From contig NZ_PVTZ01000017.1 in the NCBI RefSeq assembly GCF_003003125.1, positions 1 to 58,806 of the forward strand: a stretch of DNA of 58,806 nucleotides. The letters run 5' to 3'. The notes under the pieces are model-generated. The model did no database searches, was not told the origin of the DNA, and worked only from the letters and a program-made list of their open reading frames with translations. The position numbers and the translations under genes are program-made. Shown here piece by piece: positions 35,085-43,834 of the stretch (positions are counted from its first letter, which is position 1; every line of letters starts with the position of its first letter). Origin of the DNA: Laceyella sediminis (GTDB lineage Bacteria > Bacillota > Bacilli > Thermoactinomycetales > Thermoactinomycetaceae).

Positions 35085-36711
35085 ATTCCATCCCTGTCGG
35101 TACAATCCACTGTGCCACGTCATCCCAAACGCGCTCCGGCGACGGCCCCACAGCCAAAGCGATGTGCCCATCGGGGCGGATCAACAGTGCACCCCCTTGC
35201 TCCAGACCAGCCATGGCGTGGATCACGCCTCCGCCATCATGTACGGTGCATGAGCTTGAGCCATCCCAGCCAATCACCTGCACACGAACCTTGTCCCCAT
35301 AGCAGTCCACTATGTTTCTCTCCAATTCCACCCACTGCTTCTCCAGCACGTCCCCCGATTGATTCCCCGCAAACAAGAGAAGGGTGTAACCGGTATCATG
35401 CAAGAGATCCCAGAGGCGCACCTGCACGCCATTCACATTCAGCCACCCGGCAGGCAAGCGATCTCCGGCTCTCAGGCTGCCATCGCTTCGGTCTGGCCGT
35501 CGGTCGCGCACGATCGGGCTGTTTCGGTAAGAGTGGGAAAGTTGCGCCAGCCCGTTAGCCATCTTCTCTTGCCGCTTTCGACTGGCAGCTGCAAGCGGTA
35601 CCAACCAGTCGCGTATCCCCCTGGCCACGGGGTTTTGAACAAGCATCGCCCGCGTCGCTAGCGCCGTCAACTGCACAATCCGTTTGCCGATCGGCTCCCG
35701 CTCCGCCTCATAACTGTCCAATAATGACACTGGTGCCTCTTTCTTCACCACCATCGCCAGTTTCCAAGCCAAATTAAAGGCGTCTTGGATGCCCGTATTC
35801 ATTCCTTGCCCACCGATGGGCGAGTGGATGTGGGCCGCATCCCCGGCCAAAAACACCCGTCCTTGGCGATAATGTTTCGTTTTCCGTTGATTGATACTAA
35901 ACCGCGACAGCCATGTGGGTTCAAACACCCGCGCCCGCCCGAGGCCACATCGCGCTAAAGCATGTTCCACTTCCGATAAGGTCACCTCTTCCTCCGCTGA
36001 TGGCAGGTCGAACACCAAGCGGTACCGACTCTCCTCTCGCATCGGGAAAATGCCGACAAATCCCCCTTGCACCCAAAAGGCATGTAATTCATCCCGGGGC
36101 AGATCAACATCCAGACCGACATCGGCCAAGGCGAACCGCCGTGCAAAAGCACTCCCATCAAACGACATACCTAACTGGTGGCGCACCGTACTATGCGCAC
36201 CATCACAACCGATCACCCAATTGGCGATCACTCGCTCCTCCTTACCGTTTCCCGACCGCAACGTGGCCTCCACATGCTCCTCATCTGTAGATAACGCCAC
36301 CAGCTCGACTCCGCGCTCCACCCTGATTCCCCACCGAACCAATCGCTCCAACAGTGCGATTTCTGTCACCGACTGCGGCACAATCAACAGAAACGGGTAT
36401 TCACTGTGAAAAAGCGGCGCCAGCTCTAGATGAACAAGGCGTTTTTCCCGACTAAATACATTTACCCCTCTTACTTTGTTCCCTTGGTCTACAAGCGATT
36501 GGCTTATTCCAAACTTCTCGAGTAGCTCCAACGTCCTGGGCACCACACCCAGCGCTTTGGAATGAATGGAAGGCGCCAGGGCGCGATCAATGATCCGGCA
36601 ATGCACCCCTTGCCGAGCCAGTTCATTGGCTAACGTCAAACCAGTAGGGCCAGCACCGACAACCAGTACCTCAGTGACATGTGCGGATACCGCTTCTGCC
36701 ATTCCCCTCAT
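35083..36711 (-). CDS. FAD-dependent aromatic monooxygenase (PheA/TfdB/Rox-like)
   Basis: The 542-residue flavoprotein has the group A hydroxylase motifs: VLVVGAGPTGLTLANELARQG (~15-35), VIGCDGAHSTVRHQLG (~167-182, DG motif) and GRVFLAGDAAHIHSPIGGQGMNTGIQDAFNLAWKLA (~286-320, GD motif), plus a C-terminal thioredoxin-like domain. Members hydroxylate phenols, antibiotics such as rifampicin, or polyketides with NAD(P)H and O2. It is 30 bp downstream of a TetR gene and likely co-transcribed with it, so it may be induced by its substrate. A second ATG three codons on, after GAGGGGA, is an equally good start. Confidence 0.9.
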   Translation of the reverse strand: MRGMAEAVSAHVTEVLVVGAGPTGLTLANELARQGVHCRIIDRALAPSIHSKALGVVPRTLELLEKFGISQSLVDQGNKVRGVNVFSREKRLVHLELAPLFHSEYPFLLIVPQSVTEIALLERLVRWGIRVERGVELVALSTDEEHVEATLRSGNGKEERVIANWVIGCDGAHSTVRHQLGMSFDGSAFARRFALADVGLDVDLPRDELHAFWVQGGFVGIFPMREESRYRLVFDLPSAEEEVTLSEVEHALARCGLGRARVFEPTWLSRFSINQRKTKHYRQGRVFLAGDAAHIHSPIGGQGMNTGIQDAFNLAWKLAMVVKKEAPVSLLDSYEAEREPIGKRIVQLTALATRAMLVQNPVARGIRDWLVPLAAASRKRQEKMANGLAQLSHSYRNSPIVRDRRPDRSDGSLRAGDRLPAGWLNVNGVQVRLWDLLHDTGYTLLLFAGNQSGDVLEKQWVELERNIVDCYGDKVRVQVIGWDGSSSCTVHDGGGVIHAMAGLEQGGALLIRPDGHIALAVGPSPERVWDDVAQWIVPTGME

Positions 36712-36741
36712 CCTCTCTTTGGGTGAAAATGCTTTTTCCCT

Positions 36742-37374
36742 TCAGACACATTCCACCGCCATCGCTTTCATCGCCAAATCGACAACCGCTTCGATCTGTT
36801 GCGATGATGGGGCCTGTGGCTGAGTAGCAGGCGCAAACAGCCCATCAAGCAACACATACGTAAGTAAGGGACCGACGAACATCCGCGCCGCACTCTCTGC
36901 ATCAGGAAATTGGGCCAAGCCCCGCTCCTTCGCTTGCCGCATCAAGCTGGAAACCCGTTTCAACATCTGCTCAGGTACCGTGGTTCGAAACAATTGGCCC
37001 AAACGTGGAAACCTTGGAGATTCGGAAATGATGACCCGCACCAGCGCCAAATACTCAACCTGCATCAGACTGGTCACCACTGCTTCGGCGATCTGTTTCA
37101 ATGCTTCCCGAAGTTGCGTACGATCCGCCAATGGCTCTGGCAGCGCAAAGAATCGCTCCTGCCCCAGATTTTGAATAAGTTGCTCTAACACATCGACGAG
37201 CAATGCCTCTTTGCCGTCATAATAACCGTATAGCGTCTGCTTAGAGACACCCGCTTCTCTGCTGACGGCATCCATGCTTGTAGCGGCAAAGCCCAACTCC
37301 AAAAACAGCTTTTTGGCCGCTTCACAAATCTGATTTTTCTTTGCTTGGGCGCGCGGACTGAGTGGACGTTCCAT
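36742..37374 (-). CDS. TetR-family regulator
   Basis: The 210-residue repressor-type protein has the TetR N-terminal helix-turn-helix (ICEAAKKLFLELGFAATSMDAVSREAGVSKQTLYGYYDGKEALLVDVL, ~16-63) and an AefR-like C-terminal ligand domain (LALVRVIISESPRFPRLGQLFRTTVPEQMLK). GGAGG lies 7 bp before the ATG. It heads an operon with the flavin monooxygenase. A palindrome 23 bp upstream is its likely operator. Confidence 0.92.
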   Translation of the reverse strand: MERPLSPRAQAKKNQICEAAKKLFLELGFAATSMDAVSREAGVSKQTLYGYYDGKEALLVDVLEQLIQNLGQERFFALPEPLADRTQLREALKQIAEAVVTSLMQVEYLALVRVIISESPRFPRLGQLFRTTVPEQMLKRVSSLMRQAKERGLAQFPDAESAARMFVGPLLTYVLLDGLFAPATQPQAPSSQQIEAVVDLAMKAMAVECV

Positions 37375-37396
37375 GAGGCACCTCCAATCAAACTAG

Positions 37397-37406
37397 ACTG
37401 TACAGT
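37397..37406. promoter_or_regulatory. palindromic TetR-type operator
   Basis: ACTGTACAGT is a perfect 10-bp palindrome 23 bp upstream of the TetR start, overlapping where its promoter should lie. It resembles operators of several AcrR/AefR-type repressors. Confidence 0.6.
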
Positions 37407-37466
37407 TTTATTATACGATAATTCTCAACATTACGCACCTCTATTACAACATCCGCAACCGTAGCA

Positions 37467-37509
37467 TTGACAACGATCGATTTACGTAATAAAATATTTT
37501 TACGTAATA
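37467..37509 (+). promoter_or_regulatory. promoter with flanking 11-bp direct repeats
   Basis: TTGACA (37467-37472), 17 bp, TAAAAT (37490-37495) forms a sigma-A-type promoter for the ArsR-like gene. TTTACGTAATA occurs at 37481-37491 and 37499-37509 with an 18-bp period, one copy touching the -10 box and the other just downstream, as expected for autorepression. Confidence 0.7.
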
Positions 37510-37533
37510 CAATTGTTTTGAGATGGTGATCCT

Positions 37534-38136
37534 TTGAAACAACCAATTCGCGAAACCTATGTAGTTGAATCTCCTGAGCAAGCCTCTGCGCTGATGAACC
37601 CGCTACGAGCCGAAATCCTGTCTCATCTGAAGGAACCTGCATCTGCGACAGAGGTGGCAAAGCTTCTCCGCGAAACCCCACAACGCATCAACTACCACTT
37701 GAAAGCATTGGAAAAAGTCGGTTTGGTTCAACGCATGGGCACCCGGCAGGTGCGCAATTTGGTGGAAGTGCTTTATCAAAGCGTGGCCCGCACTTTTATA
37801 TTGTCCGAAGCATTGTCCTATGGAAAAAACACCCTAAAAAAAATGAAAGATCAAGGTTCCCTGCTTCATTTGATCCACACTTCGGAACGGATCAAAAAAG
37901 ATGCTTTGGCCTTGATGGAGCAAGTTGACCAAGATGAAACCGTCCCCAGCGCCTCCATGCACATGCAAGTCTATTTGCAAGACGAAGCGGAGCGTCAACA
38001 GTTTGTGCAAGATTATGTGGAGCTGGTCAAGCAATTGATCAGCAAATACCAGACCAAAGCGTCGGGTTCTCACCCTTACCAAGTGTTGCTGGCGGTGTAC
38101 CCCGACCTTGACCCCGGGAGTGATAAAAGTGAATAA
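37534..38136 (+). CDS. ArsR-like winged-helix regulator
   Basis: The 200-residue protein has an N-terminal winged helix-turn-helix (SALMNPLRAEILSHLKEPASATEVAKLLRETPQRINYHLKALEKVGLVQRMGTRQVRNLVEVLYQSVA, ~18-83) and a helical C-terminal region of unknown fold. No metal-binding cysteines are present, so it is not a classical metal sensor. TTG at 37534 has GGTGAT just before it. It is followed by an overlapping small gene and is divergent from the TetR gene. Confidence 0.85.
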   Translation: MKQPIRETYVVESPEQASALMNPLRAEILSHLKEPASATEVAKLLRETPQRINYHLKALEKVGLVQRMGTRQVRNLVEVLYQSVARTFILSEALSYGKNTLKKMKDQGSLLHLIHTSERIKKDALALMEQVDQDETVPSASMHMQVYLQDEAERQQFVQDYVELVKQLISKYQTKASGSHPYQVLLAVYPDLDPGSDKSE

Positions 38137-38380
38137 AGCACAGGAGCAAACATCTCCGCACCAAGCGGAAGAAAAGCGCGACGCAACCATCGTTTGGGAA
38201 CATCGCGCAACCGGCACCAACGGGCAACAAGTTGTCCCCTTTCCCATCCAAAGAGAAGCGCTCCATGAAGAGCGGACCATTCGGCAAGCAGATGCAGTCG
38301 CTACCATCCGCATCGTCTCTTCTGGGTTTGGGGGCGTGCGCGCTTCCGCCTCCCCCCGCGCGATGCTATCCGCAGCTTAA
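38129..38380 (+). CDS. small hypothetical protein coupled to the ArsR-like gene
   Basis: A GTG at 38129, preceded by GGGAGTGAT, overlaps the end of the regulator by eight bases and opens an 83-residue frame rich in Gln, Glu and Arg in its first half (VNKAQEQTSPHQAEEKRDATIVWEHRATGT...). I do not recognise it. Overlap and ribosome site suggest translational coupling, but low complexity in the C-terminus leaves doubt. Confidence 0.45.
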   Translation: MNKAQEQTSPHQAEEKRDATIVWEHRATGTNGQQVVPFPIQREALHEERTIRQADAVATIRIVSSGFGGVRASASPRAMLSAA

Positions 38381-38454
38381 AGCGCCCCTGTACCGACAAA
38401 CTCCGCATGGATATCATTCCATGCCATCCCCATGCTTAGAAAGGCGGAAAAATC

Positions 38455-39051
38455 ATGCACATTCCATATGTGGTTGAACAGACGAAAGTGGGAGAGCGGT
38501 CTTATGACATTTATTCACGGATGTTAAAAGACCGGATTGTATTCATCGGTTCAGTCATTGATGATGCATTGGCCAATGCCGTCATTGCCCAGTTGCTGTT
38601 TCTAGCCGCCGAAGACCCCGACAAAGACATCCATATGTATATCAACTCCCCCGGCGGTTCCGTCTCAGCCGGCCTCGCTATCTATGACACAATGCAATAC
38701 ATCAAACCGGATGTATCCACCATCGCCATCGGATTCGCCGCCTCGATGGGCACAACCATTTTGGTCGGCGGGGCACCGGGGAAACGGATGGCTTTGCCCC
38801 ACACCGAAATCATGATCCACCAGCCTTGGGTGCAACAGATTCAAGGGCCAGCATCAGACATTGAAATTCGGGCCAAACACATCTTGCACAGTCGGGCTGT
38901 GCTCAACGGAATTTATGCCGAGCGTTGCGGCAAGACACTTGAAGAAATCGAACGGGATACCGATCGCGACAACTACATGACCGCAGATGAAGCCTTGCAG
39001 TATGGAATCATTGACAAAGTGATTCAACCAGGGAGCATGAAGTCGGCTTGA
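38455..39051 (+). CDS. clpP: ATP-dependent Clp protease proteolytic subunit
   Basis: The 198-residue serine peptidase has [32 protein letters not shown] (catalytic Ser near residue 97), [12 protein letters not shown] (catalytic His near 122) and the Asp region [21 protein letters not shown]. It assembles into the tetradecameric chamber fed by ClpC/ClpX. GFAASMG instead of GMAASMG and the isolated position suggest it may be an additional ClpP paralogue. AAGGCGG precedes the ATG. Confidence 0.94.
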   Translation: MHIPYVVEQTKVGERSYDIYSRMLKDRIVFIGSVIDDALANAVIAQLLFLAAEDPDKDIHMYINSPGGSVSAGLAIYDTMQYIKPDVSTIAIGFAASMGTTILVGGAPGKRMALPHTEIMIHQPWVQQIQGPASDIEIRAKHILHSRAVLNGIYAERCGKTLEEIERDTDRDNYMTADEALQYGIIDKVIQPGSMKSA

Positions 39052-39065
39052 TCCTGCGCAACCAA

Positions 39066-39097
39066 AAAACCCTACGGTCACCTATGCCGCAGGGTTT
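39066..39097. terminator. bidirectional terminator between clpP and the sbn-like operon
   Basis: AAAACCCT-A-CGG (39066-39076 region) pairs with CCG-C-AGGGTTTT (39086-39097) with one mismatch; T-runs occur on both strands. It ends clpP and, 44 bp past sbnI, the siderophore operon. Confidence 0.85.
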
Positions 39098-39140
39098 TTC
39101 TCTTCGTTGCCCCCAAAAGCCACATCGTCTCGTCCCGTCC

Positions 39141-39992
39141 TCAATTTGCGGATAGGATGGGAGCGACGTCACCAACCACATTTGGCGCCTGCCCAGCTTT
39201 CTCTCCCATCAGCAATGCACTGGCAGAAGCCTCACAGAGATACACTTTCTCCGTGTAACAGCGCAAATGCGAACGCCAATGAGCCAAAGCATGCTCCCAA
39301 GCGCGCTTCGCAAATGGATCATCGGCCATGAGCGCAAGTGGAATACATAAGTTCAGCAGGCGCCCTTCGATCAAGAAGCGGGTAACCCCGGCCGGATACA
39401 CTTCTTTACGCATCACCGTTTTCATCACGTCTTCCAGATCACAGACGGCATGCCGTATGCAAACCATCTTTTCATCTGGATACACCCCTGTCCCGTAAGG
39501 CAAACGGATCACTTTAAACCGGCGGCTGTAGTTTTCCACCAAGCTCCGCCACAGGGACAAACGCTTCCCCGCCGCATTCTCACCCGCAGGCAACAGCAGG
39601 GCATAAGGCTTGCGCTGGCGAATCAGCGTGACCACCACTTCCTCGTTGGCCGCTTCCATTTCCGGCACGCATCGCACCTTGGCCTCGTTCATCCAGTCAT
39701 CAAGCCACTCTCCGTCAGGTACCACATGATCCCATGCGGAAAGGGAAAGATGTTCCCGCTCGATGATTTGCACCGGTGCATAAACACAACCGAGACGGCG
39801 CAACGAAGCCAAGCGGTGTGCCCCGTCCAAGACCAGGTATCCCCCGGCCATCGGAGTGGCCAGAATAGGATGGCGCAGCATCCCTTCTTGGCGGATGCTG
39901 TCGCATGTCTTTTGCAATCGCCCCGGTTCATGTGCTTCATGAAGATGCAAATCTTGGATCGGAATGCGCTCTAACGCGGCTATGATGTCCAT
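39141..39992 (-). CDS. sbnI: SbnI-like ParB-fold O-phosphoserine kinase/regulator
   Basis: The 283-residue protein has a ParB/Srx-like N-terminus (IPIQDLHLHEAHEPGRLQKTCDSIRQEGMLRHPILATPMAGGYLVLDGAHRLASLRRLGC, with the nucleotide-contact DGAHR). In S. aureus SbnI makes O-phospho-L-serine for SbnA and is reported to influence sbn expression in response to heme. It is the last gene of the operon and overlaps sbnH by 13 nt. ATG at 39992 follows GGTGGGGG; the longer frame to 40097 lies inside sbnH and is unlikely. The call rests on domain content and exact operon position. Confidence 0.87.
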   Translation of the reverse strand: MDIIAALERIPIQDLHLHEAHEPGRLQKTCDSIRQEGMLRHPILATPMAGGYLVLDGAHRLASLRRLGCVYAPVQIIEREHLSLSAWDHVVPDGEWLDDWMNEAKVRCVPEMEAANEEVVVTLIRQRKPYALLLPAGENAAGKRLSLWRSLVENYSRRFKVIRLPYGTGVYPDEKMVCIRHAVCDLEDVMKTVMRKEVYPAGVTRFLIEGRLLNLCIPLALMADDPFAKRAWEHALAHWRSHLRCYTEKVYLCEASASALLMGEKAGQAPNVVGDVAPILSAN

Positions 39993-41227
39993 ACTTCCCC
40001 CACCTTTCCCGTCACGCTCCACTCGTTCTCTGACGGACGAACCCAGACATGAGCGGGATGGGGATGGCTGAGGAAATCGTGGTGGGAAATCGACCAACTA
40101 TAAGCACCCGTATATTGAAATGCGATCCAATCCCCAATCCGGATACGGCTCACTGGCACTTTTCTGGCCATCACATCTTTAGGCGTACACAATTGGCCTA
40201 CCACCGTCACATCCACCGCTTCCCACTCCTTTCTGGCAAATGGGTATACCCACTGCTCCACAGGCACGATCTCAAAGGGATGGTTATGCTGCCAGGACGA
40301 AGGCAAACGGAAGTGATGCGTCCCCCCGCGGACGACAGCGTAACGTTCGCCATGGTTTTCTTTCAAATCCAGCACTTCAGTTACATAATAACCACAGGAA
40401 GCTGTCAAAAACCGCCCGCACTCAAACATCAACTTCCAATTTTCCGGCACTTCGCGCTCTACGAACTCTGCCAATAGCGACACGAACAAAGACCAATCGA
40501 ATTGCTCTTCCAGCGCTTGGTAGTTGACCCCGATGCCGCCACCCACATTTAGCCTCGTGATCTCCAATCCGTAATCTTCCGCCCACTGTTTGGCCTTTTG
40601 CACATAGATACGCAACAGAGAGATATGATTCGATTCATGCAAGTGATTGGAGATGGAGTGGAAGTGGAACCCTTCCAGCCGCACATGCTCGCACCGGGCC
40701 AACTGCTTCATGACTTCCGGCACTTCCCGCTCATTGATTCCAAACTGGGTAGGGCGGCCAGCCATATGCAATGTGGCCGCATCTGGAAACGGGCCCGCCA
40801 AGTTGATGCGCAATAAGATGGACACCGTCGCAATCATCTGTCCCGCCAGATGTTCCAAACGCATCAGCTCATGCATGCTCTCCACATGGACCAGCTTCAC
40901 GCCAGCTTGTATCGCCTCCACCAACTCTGCATCCGTCTTGCCCGGCCCGCCGAAGATGATCGGAATCTGGCCATCCACTTGTCGTGCCTTTTTCACTTCA
41001 CCTGCCGATGCCACTTCAAATCCCCGTACCAATGGCGCCAACTCCTCCAAAATAGGGCGTTCGGAATTGGCTTTCATCGCATAATACATCTCACATCGTT
41101 CAGGGAGTTGCGACACCACCCCGCTCACATGCGCCCGCAAACGATCCAAGTCATACAAATACGCGCACACCGGTTGGCCGCTGGTCTCTTTCAGCTGCGT
41201 GAGAATCGCTTCCATCTGCTTATTCAT
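39980..41227 (-). CDS. sbnH: SbnH-like PLP-dependent decarboxylase
   Basis: The 415-residue fold-III decarboxylase resembles diaminopimelate/ornithine decarboxylases: CEMYYAMKANSERPILEEL near residue 45 (PLP lysine), GFEVASAGEV, FHFHSISN, LNVGGGIGV near 222 and QLCTPKDVMA near 345 (dimer-contributed Cys). In staphyloferrin B synthesis SbnH decarboxylates the citryl-L-Dap intermediate to citryl-diaminoethane. The start overlaps the sbnG stop as ATGA, indicating coupled translation. Confidence 0.92.
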   Translation of the reverse strand: MNKQMEAILTQLKETSGQPVCAYLYDLDRLRAHVSGVVSQLPERCEMYYAMKANSERPILEELAPLVRGFEVASAGEVKKARQVDGQIPIIFGGPGKTDAELVEAIQAGVKLVHVESMHELMRLEHLAGQMIATVSILLRINLAGPFPDAATLHMAGRPTQFGINEREVPEVMKQLARCEHVRLEGFHFHSISNHLHESNHISLLRIYVQKAKQWAEDYGLEITRLNVGGGIGVNYQALEEQFDWSLFVSLLAEFVEREVPENWKLMFECGRFLTASCGYYVTEVLDLKENHGERYAVVRGGTHHFRLPSSWQHNHPFEIVPVEQWVYPFARKEWEAVDVTVVGQLCTPKDVMARKVPVSRIRIGDWIAFQYTGAYSWSISHHDFLSHPHPAHVWVRPSENEWSVTGKVGEVWTS

Positions 41228-42009
41228 TGCTTTTCCACCTGCACTTGATCAACATATTCACTGAGCTGCGCTTTCAAAGCCCGGTAAAAGATCCCCCGGT
41301 CGTCGCCCACTACGAACACGCGAACCCCTTTGTCCCACCATCCCTGCCGATCAGCCTTGTTCCTTGGTATGGCGCCATACGGAACCCCGTGGTGAACGGC
41401 CCGTTCATGCAATGTCCGCAATGCTTCCTTCACCTCTGGATGCTGGGTTTGCCACGGCACTCCCAAAGAACCCGACAAATCAGCGGCCCCTTCCAGCACG
41501 AAGTCGATGCCTTCCACTGATAAGATCTCATCCAAGTGTTCCAAAGCTTCCTTGTCTTCAATCATTGGGACAAACATCACTTCCCGGTTGGCTCGCTCCA
41601 TCACCTCACGCAGATCATCCGCGCCAAAGCGCGCATTTCTGCCTCCGTTCAAACTGCGCTTGCCTTTGGGCGTGTAGTAACAGGATTCCATGGCCTCCAT
41701 CAGTTCCGCCCGGTTTCTGACATGGGGAACAACCACCCCTTGGGCGCCAGCGTCAAGCACTTGCAGGATGACACCCGGCGAACGCTCAGGAACGCGCACC
41801 AAGGGCGTAATCTCAAACACCTCCGCAGCGCGGATCATATGTTGAATCGTCTCCGGATTGGTCAAGGTATGCTCCATATCAATGATTACAAAATCATATC
41901 CAGCCGCTGCGATCATCTCCACAGTCAGCGGCGAAGGGTTGGAACAAAACAAACCGTACACGGGCTCGCCACGAGCAATTTTCTGTTTGGTGCGGTTAAT
42001 GAATCGCAT
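41224..42009 (-). CDS. sbnG: SbnG-like citrate synthase (HpcH/HpaI aldolase fold)
   Basis: The 261-residue TIM-barrel protein belongs to the HpcH/HpaI aldolase family: YDFVIIDMEHTLTNPETIQHMIRAAE near residue 37, GAQGVVVPHVRNRAEL near 89, VMFVPMIEDKEALEHLDEIL near 141 (metal-binding Glu) and IDFVLEGAADLSGSLG near 166 (metal-binding Asp). SbnG of S. aureus is a citrate synthase that supplies citrate for the siderophore independently of the TCA cycle. ATG at 42009 with AGGAGG overlaps sbnF by 14 nt. Confidence 0.92.
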   Translation of the reverse strand: MRFINRTKQKIARGEPVYGLFCSNPSPLTVEMIAAAGYDFVIIDMEHTLTNPETIQHMIRAAEVFEITPLVRVPERSPGVILQVLDAGAQGVVVPHVRNRAELMEAMESCYYTPKGKRSLNGGRNARFGADDLREVMERANREVMFVPMIEDKEALEHLDEILSVEGIDFVLEGAADLSGSLGVPWQTQHPEVKEALRTLHERAVHHGVPYGAIPRNKADRQGWWDKGVRVFVVGDDRGIFYRALKAQLSEYVDQVQVEKQ

Positions 42010-43834
42010 GGTTTTCCTCCTGTCGGCGAATGTCCGCCAGTGGATTGGGCACAGCGTGGACACGCAATTCTGTGTCAGGATAAAGCCGTCTTTTGGTTAA
42101 CTGCTCCACTTCGATCGTCTCTGTGTAAAGATCAAACAAGCGGTATCGCTCTGCTTGGTCGGGAAACGACTGCATATACGCTTGAATGGTCTGGTGAACC
42201 AAGCCCCAGAACGCCTCCTCCGCCAACCCGTAATGCTTGTCCAGGAACAGCGCCAGCTCACCCAAGTTAATGAAGAAAAAGGCATCCAGCATAAAATCTC
42301 GTACCTGCAACACATCATCGGTTTCAATGAAAGAGTTGCGGTTGACGCGAGCATGGTATTCAGGGGTTCCCTGCAATGCGGGACACCGCTCGGGTTCGGT
42401 CAAATGCTGGCGCGAAAAGCGAAGGCCGTCATGGAAATCCTTTAAGGCCAACCGCTCCGGCATACCATCTTTTAAGACCAGCACAATGTTTTGCGCGTGG
42501 GATTCCATCGCAATTCCATGGGCATACAACAGATGAACCAGCGGCAACACACTGGTGTGGAGAAGTTTTTTCACCCACGCTACCAGTCCAGACTGCAGAA
42601 TATAAATATCGATAAACGGTTTGCCATCCACATCCAACGCCGTCAACGCGTTGAACGGAATAGCTCGTTCACCCGGAAGTAGTTTGAACTCCAAGCTCTC
42701 CCGCCAAATACAACCGATCACACCATAAGTGTCAGCCTGCAACAATTCCGGCGCAGGTGGATGATAAGAGAGCCCCGCCACTTCCTTTAGCAAAATCAAG
42801 CGGTGTTCATCACGCAAATATGGATCTCGGCTGACAATCCCTTCCAGCCACAAGGAGATCGGCGCAGCGTTTTGCACCGTGTGTGGGGCCAAAATTCGCC
42901 CGGTGGAGGTGTTTACGATGCTGAGCGCCAACTTGACATATGGCTTCTCCGGATGTGTCCGGTTGGCCAGGGTGCGGATGGACTGTTGCGCCCCGTATTC
43001 TTCCGTCGATTCGCCCAAATACAGAATAGACCCGGCCGCAAGATAATCTTGAAGATGATGCACGATGTGCTTCTCCCATTGCCACGGATGCACTGGCACC
43101 ATGATGTATTCCTCAGGTCGCCGCCCTTTGGCCCGGATCTGCGCCTGCATCTCTGCAAAACGCTCTTCTCCCACCTGCTCCATCATAAATTGGTCTGGAT
43201 CAGCCTCTCCAAATGACAGAAGCGCCTCCTCCCGCTTCACGGCCAGCCACACCAGTCGGATGCCTTCAGCAAACTCCGGCCCGTACCGCATATTGTCATC
43301 AAAGTCAAACCCGATACGCGACTTGTAGGACGGGTGATACGGGTGGCCATCCATAATCCGGTGTTCCAAGCGATTGTAATCCGATCCTGCCAAAACCAGC
43401 CCATCCCGGTGCCGGACGAATTGGGCCACACTGTCCTTTAGCCACGTCTGTTCCAACTCACGGATGAATTGCACCAGTTTGCTTTCGTCTACTTCTTTCA
43501 AGATCGGGCGCAAATCAAGTAAAAACTGGCGCAAAGAAACGGCTTCCCCTTCCTCTTCACCTAGACGGCGGCGCACAGAGCCAGAGGTCATGCGGATGCG
43601 CCCAAATGTTTTTGTCCGCATACCCCGAAACTGATAGCTCACCTCTTGCCCGTCTTCCTGCTTTGTCTCAATCACATATAACCGTTCTTCTCCTTGGAGC
43701 CGTTCGCTACGGCAGGGAATCACCTTTTCATAGACCAGCGACTCCACCAGCTGCCGGAAGATGCGGCGGCGTACCTCGGTGGCTAGCGGCGATTGCAACG
43801 CTTCGTCCAACCAGGCATAGGATACATTTTTCAT
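41996..43834 (-). CDS. sbnF: SbnF-like NIS siderophore synthetase (IucA/IucC)
   Basis: The 612-residue NRPS-independent siderophore synthetase has GHPYHPSYKSRIGF near residue 161 (ATP loop), VPVHPWQWEKHIV, SIRTLANRTHPEKPYVKLALSI, MESHAQNIVLVLKDGMPERLALKDFHDGLRF and a FhuF-like C-terminus. In S. aureus SbnF adds the second Dap to the citryl-diaminoethane intermediate. ATG at 43834 overlaps the sbnE stop as ATGA; a much longer open frame reading into sbnE is not real coding. Assignment to F rather than E or C is by operon position. Confidence 0.9.
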   Translation of the reverse strand: MKNVSYAWLDEALQSPLATEVRRRIFRQLVESLVYEKVIPCRSERLQGEERLYVIETKQEDGQEVSYQFRGMRTKTFGRIRMTSGSVRRRLGEEEGEAVSLRQFLLDLRPILKEVDESKLVQFIRELEQTWLKDSVAQFVRHRDGLVLAGSDYNRLEHRIMDGHPYHPSYKSRIGFDFDDNMRYGPEFAEGIRLVWLAVKREEALLSFGEADPDQFMMEQVGEERFAEMQAQIRAKGRRPEEYIMVPVHPWQWEKHIVHHLQDYLAAGSILYLGESTEEYGAQQSIRTLANRTHPEKPYVKLALSIVNTSTGRILAPHTVQNAAPISLWLEGIVSRDPYLRDEHRLILLKEVAGLSYHPPAPELLQADTYGVIGCIWRESLEFKLLPGERAIPFNALTALDVDGKPFIDIYILQSGLVAWVKKLLHTSVLPLVHLLYAHGIAMESHAQNIVLVLKDGMPERLALKDFHDGLRFSRQHLTEPERCPALQGTPEYHARVNRNSFIETDDVLQVRDFMLDAFFFINLGELALFLDKHYGLAEEAFWGLVHQTIQAYMQSFPDQAERYRLFDLYTETIEVEQLTKRRLYPDTELRVHAVPNPLADIRRQEENHAIH

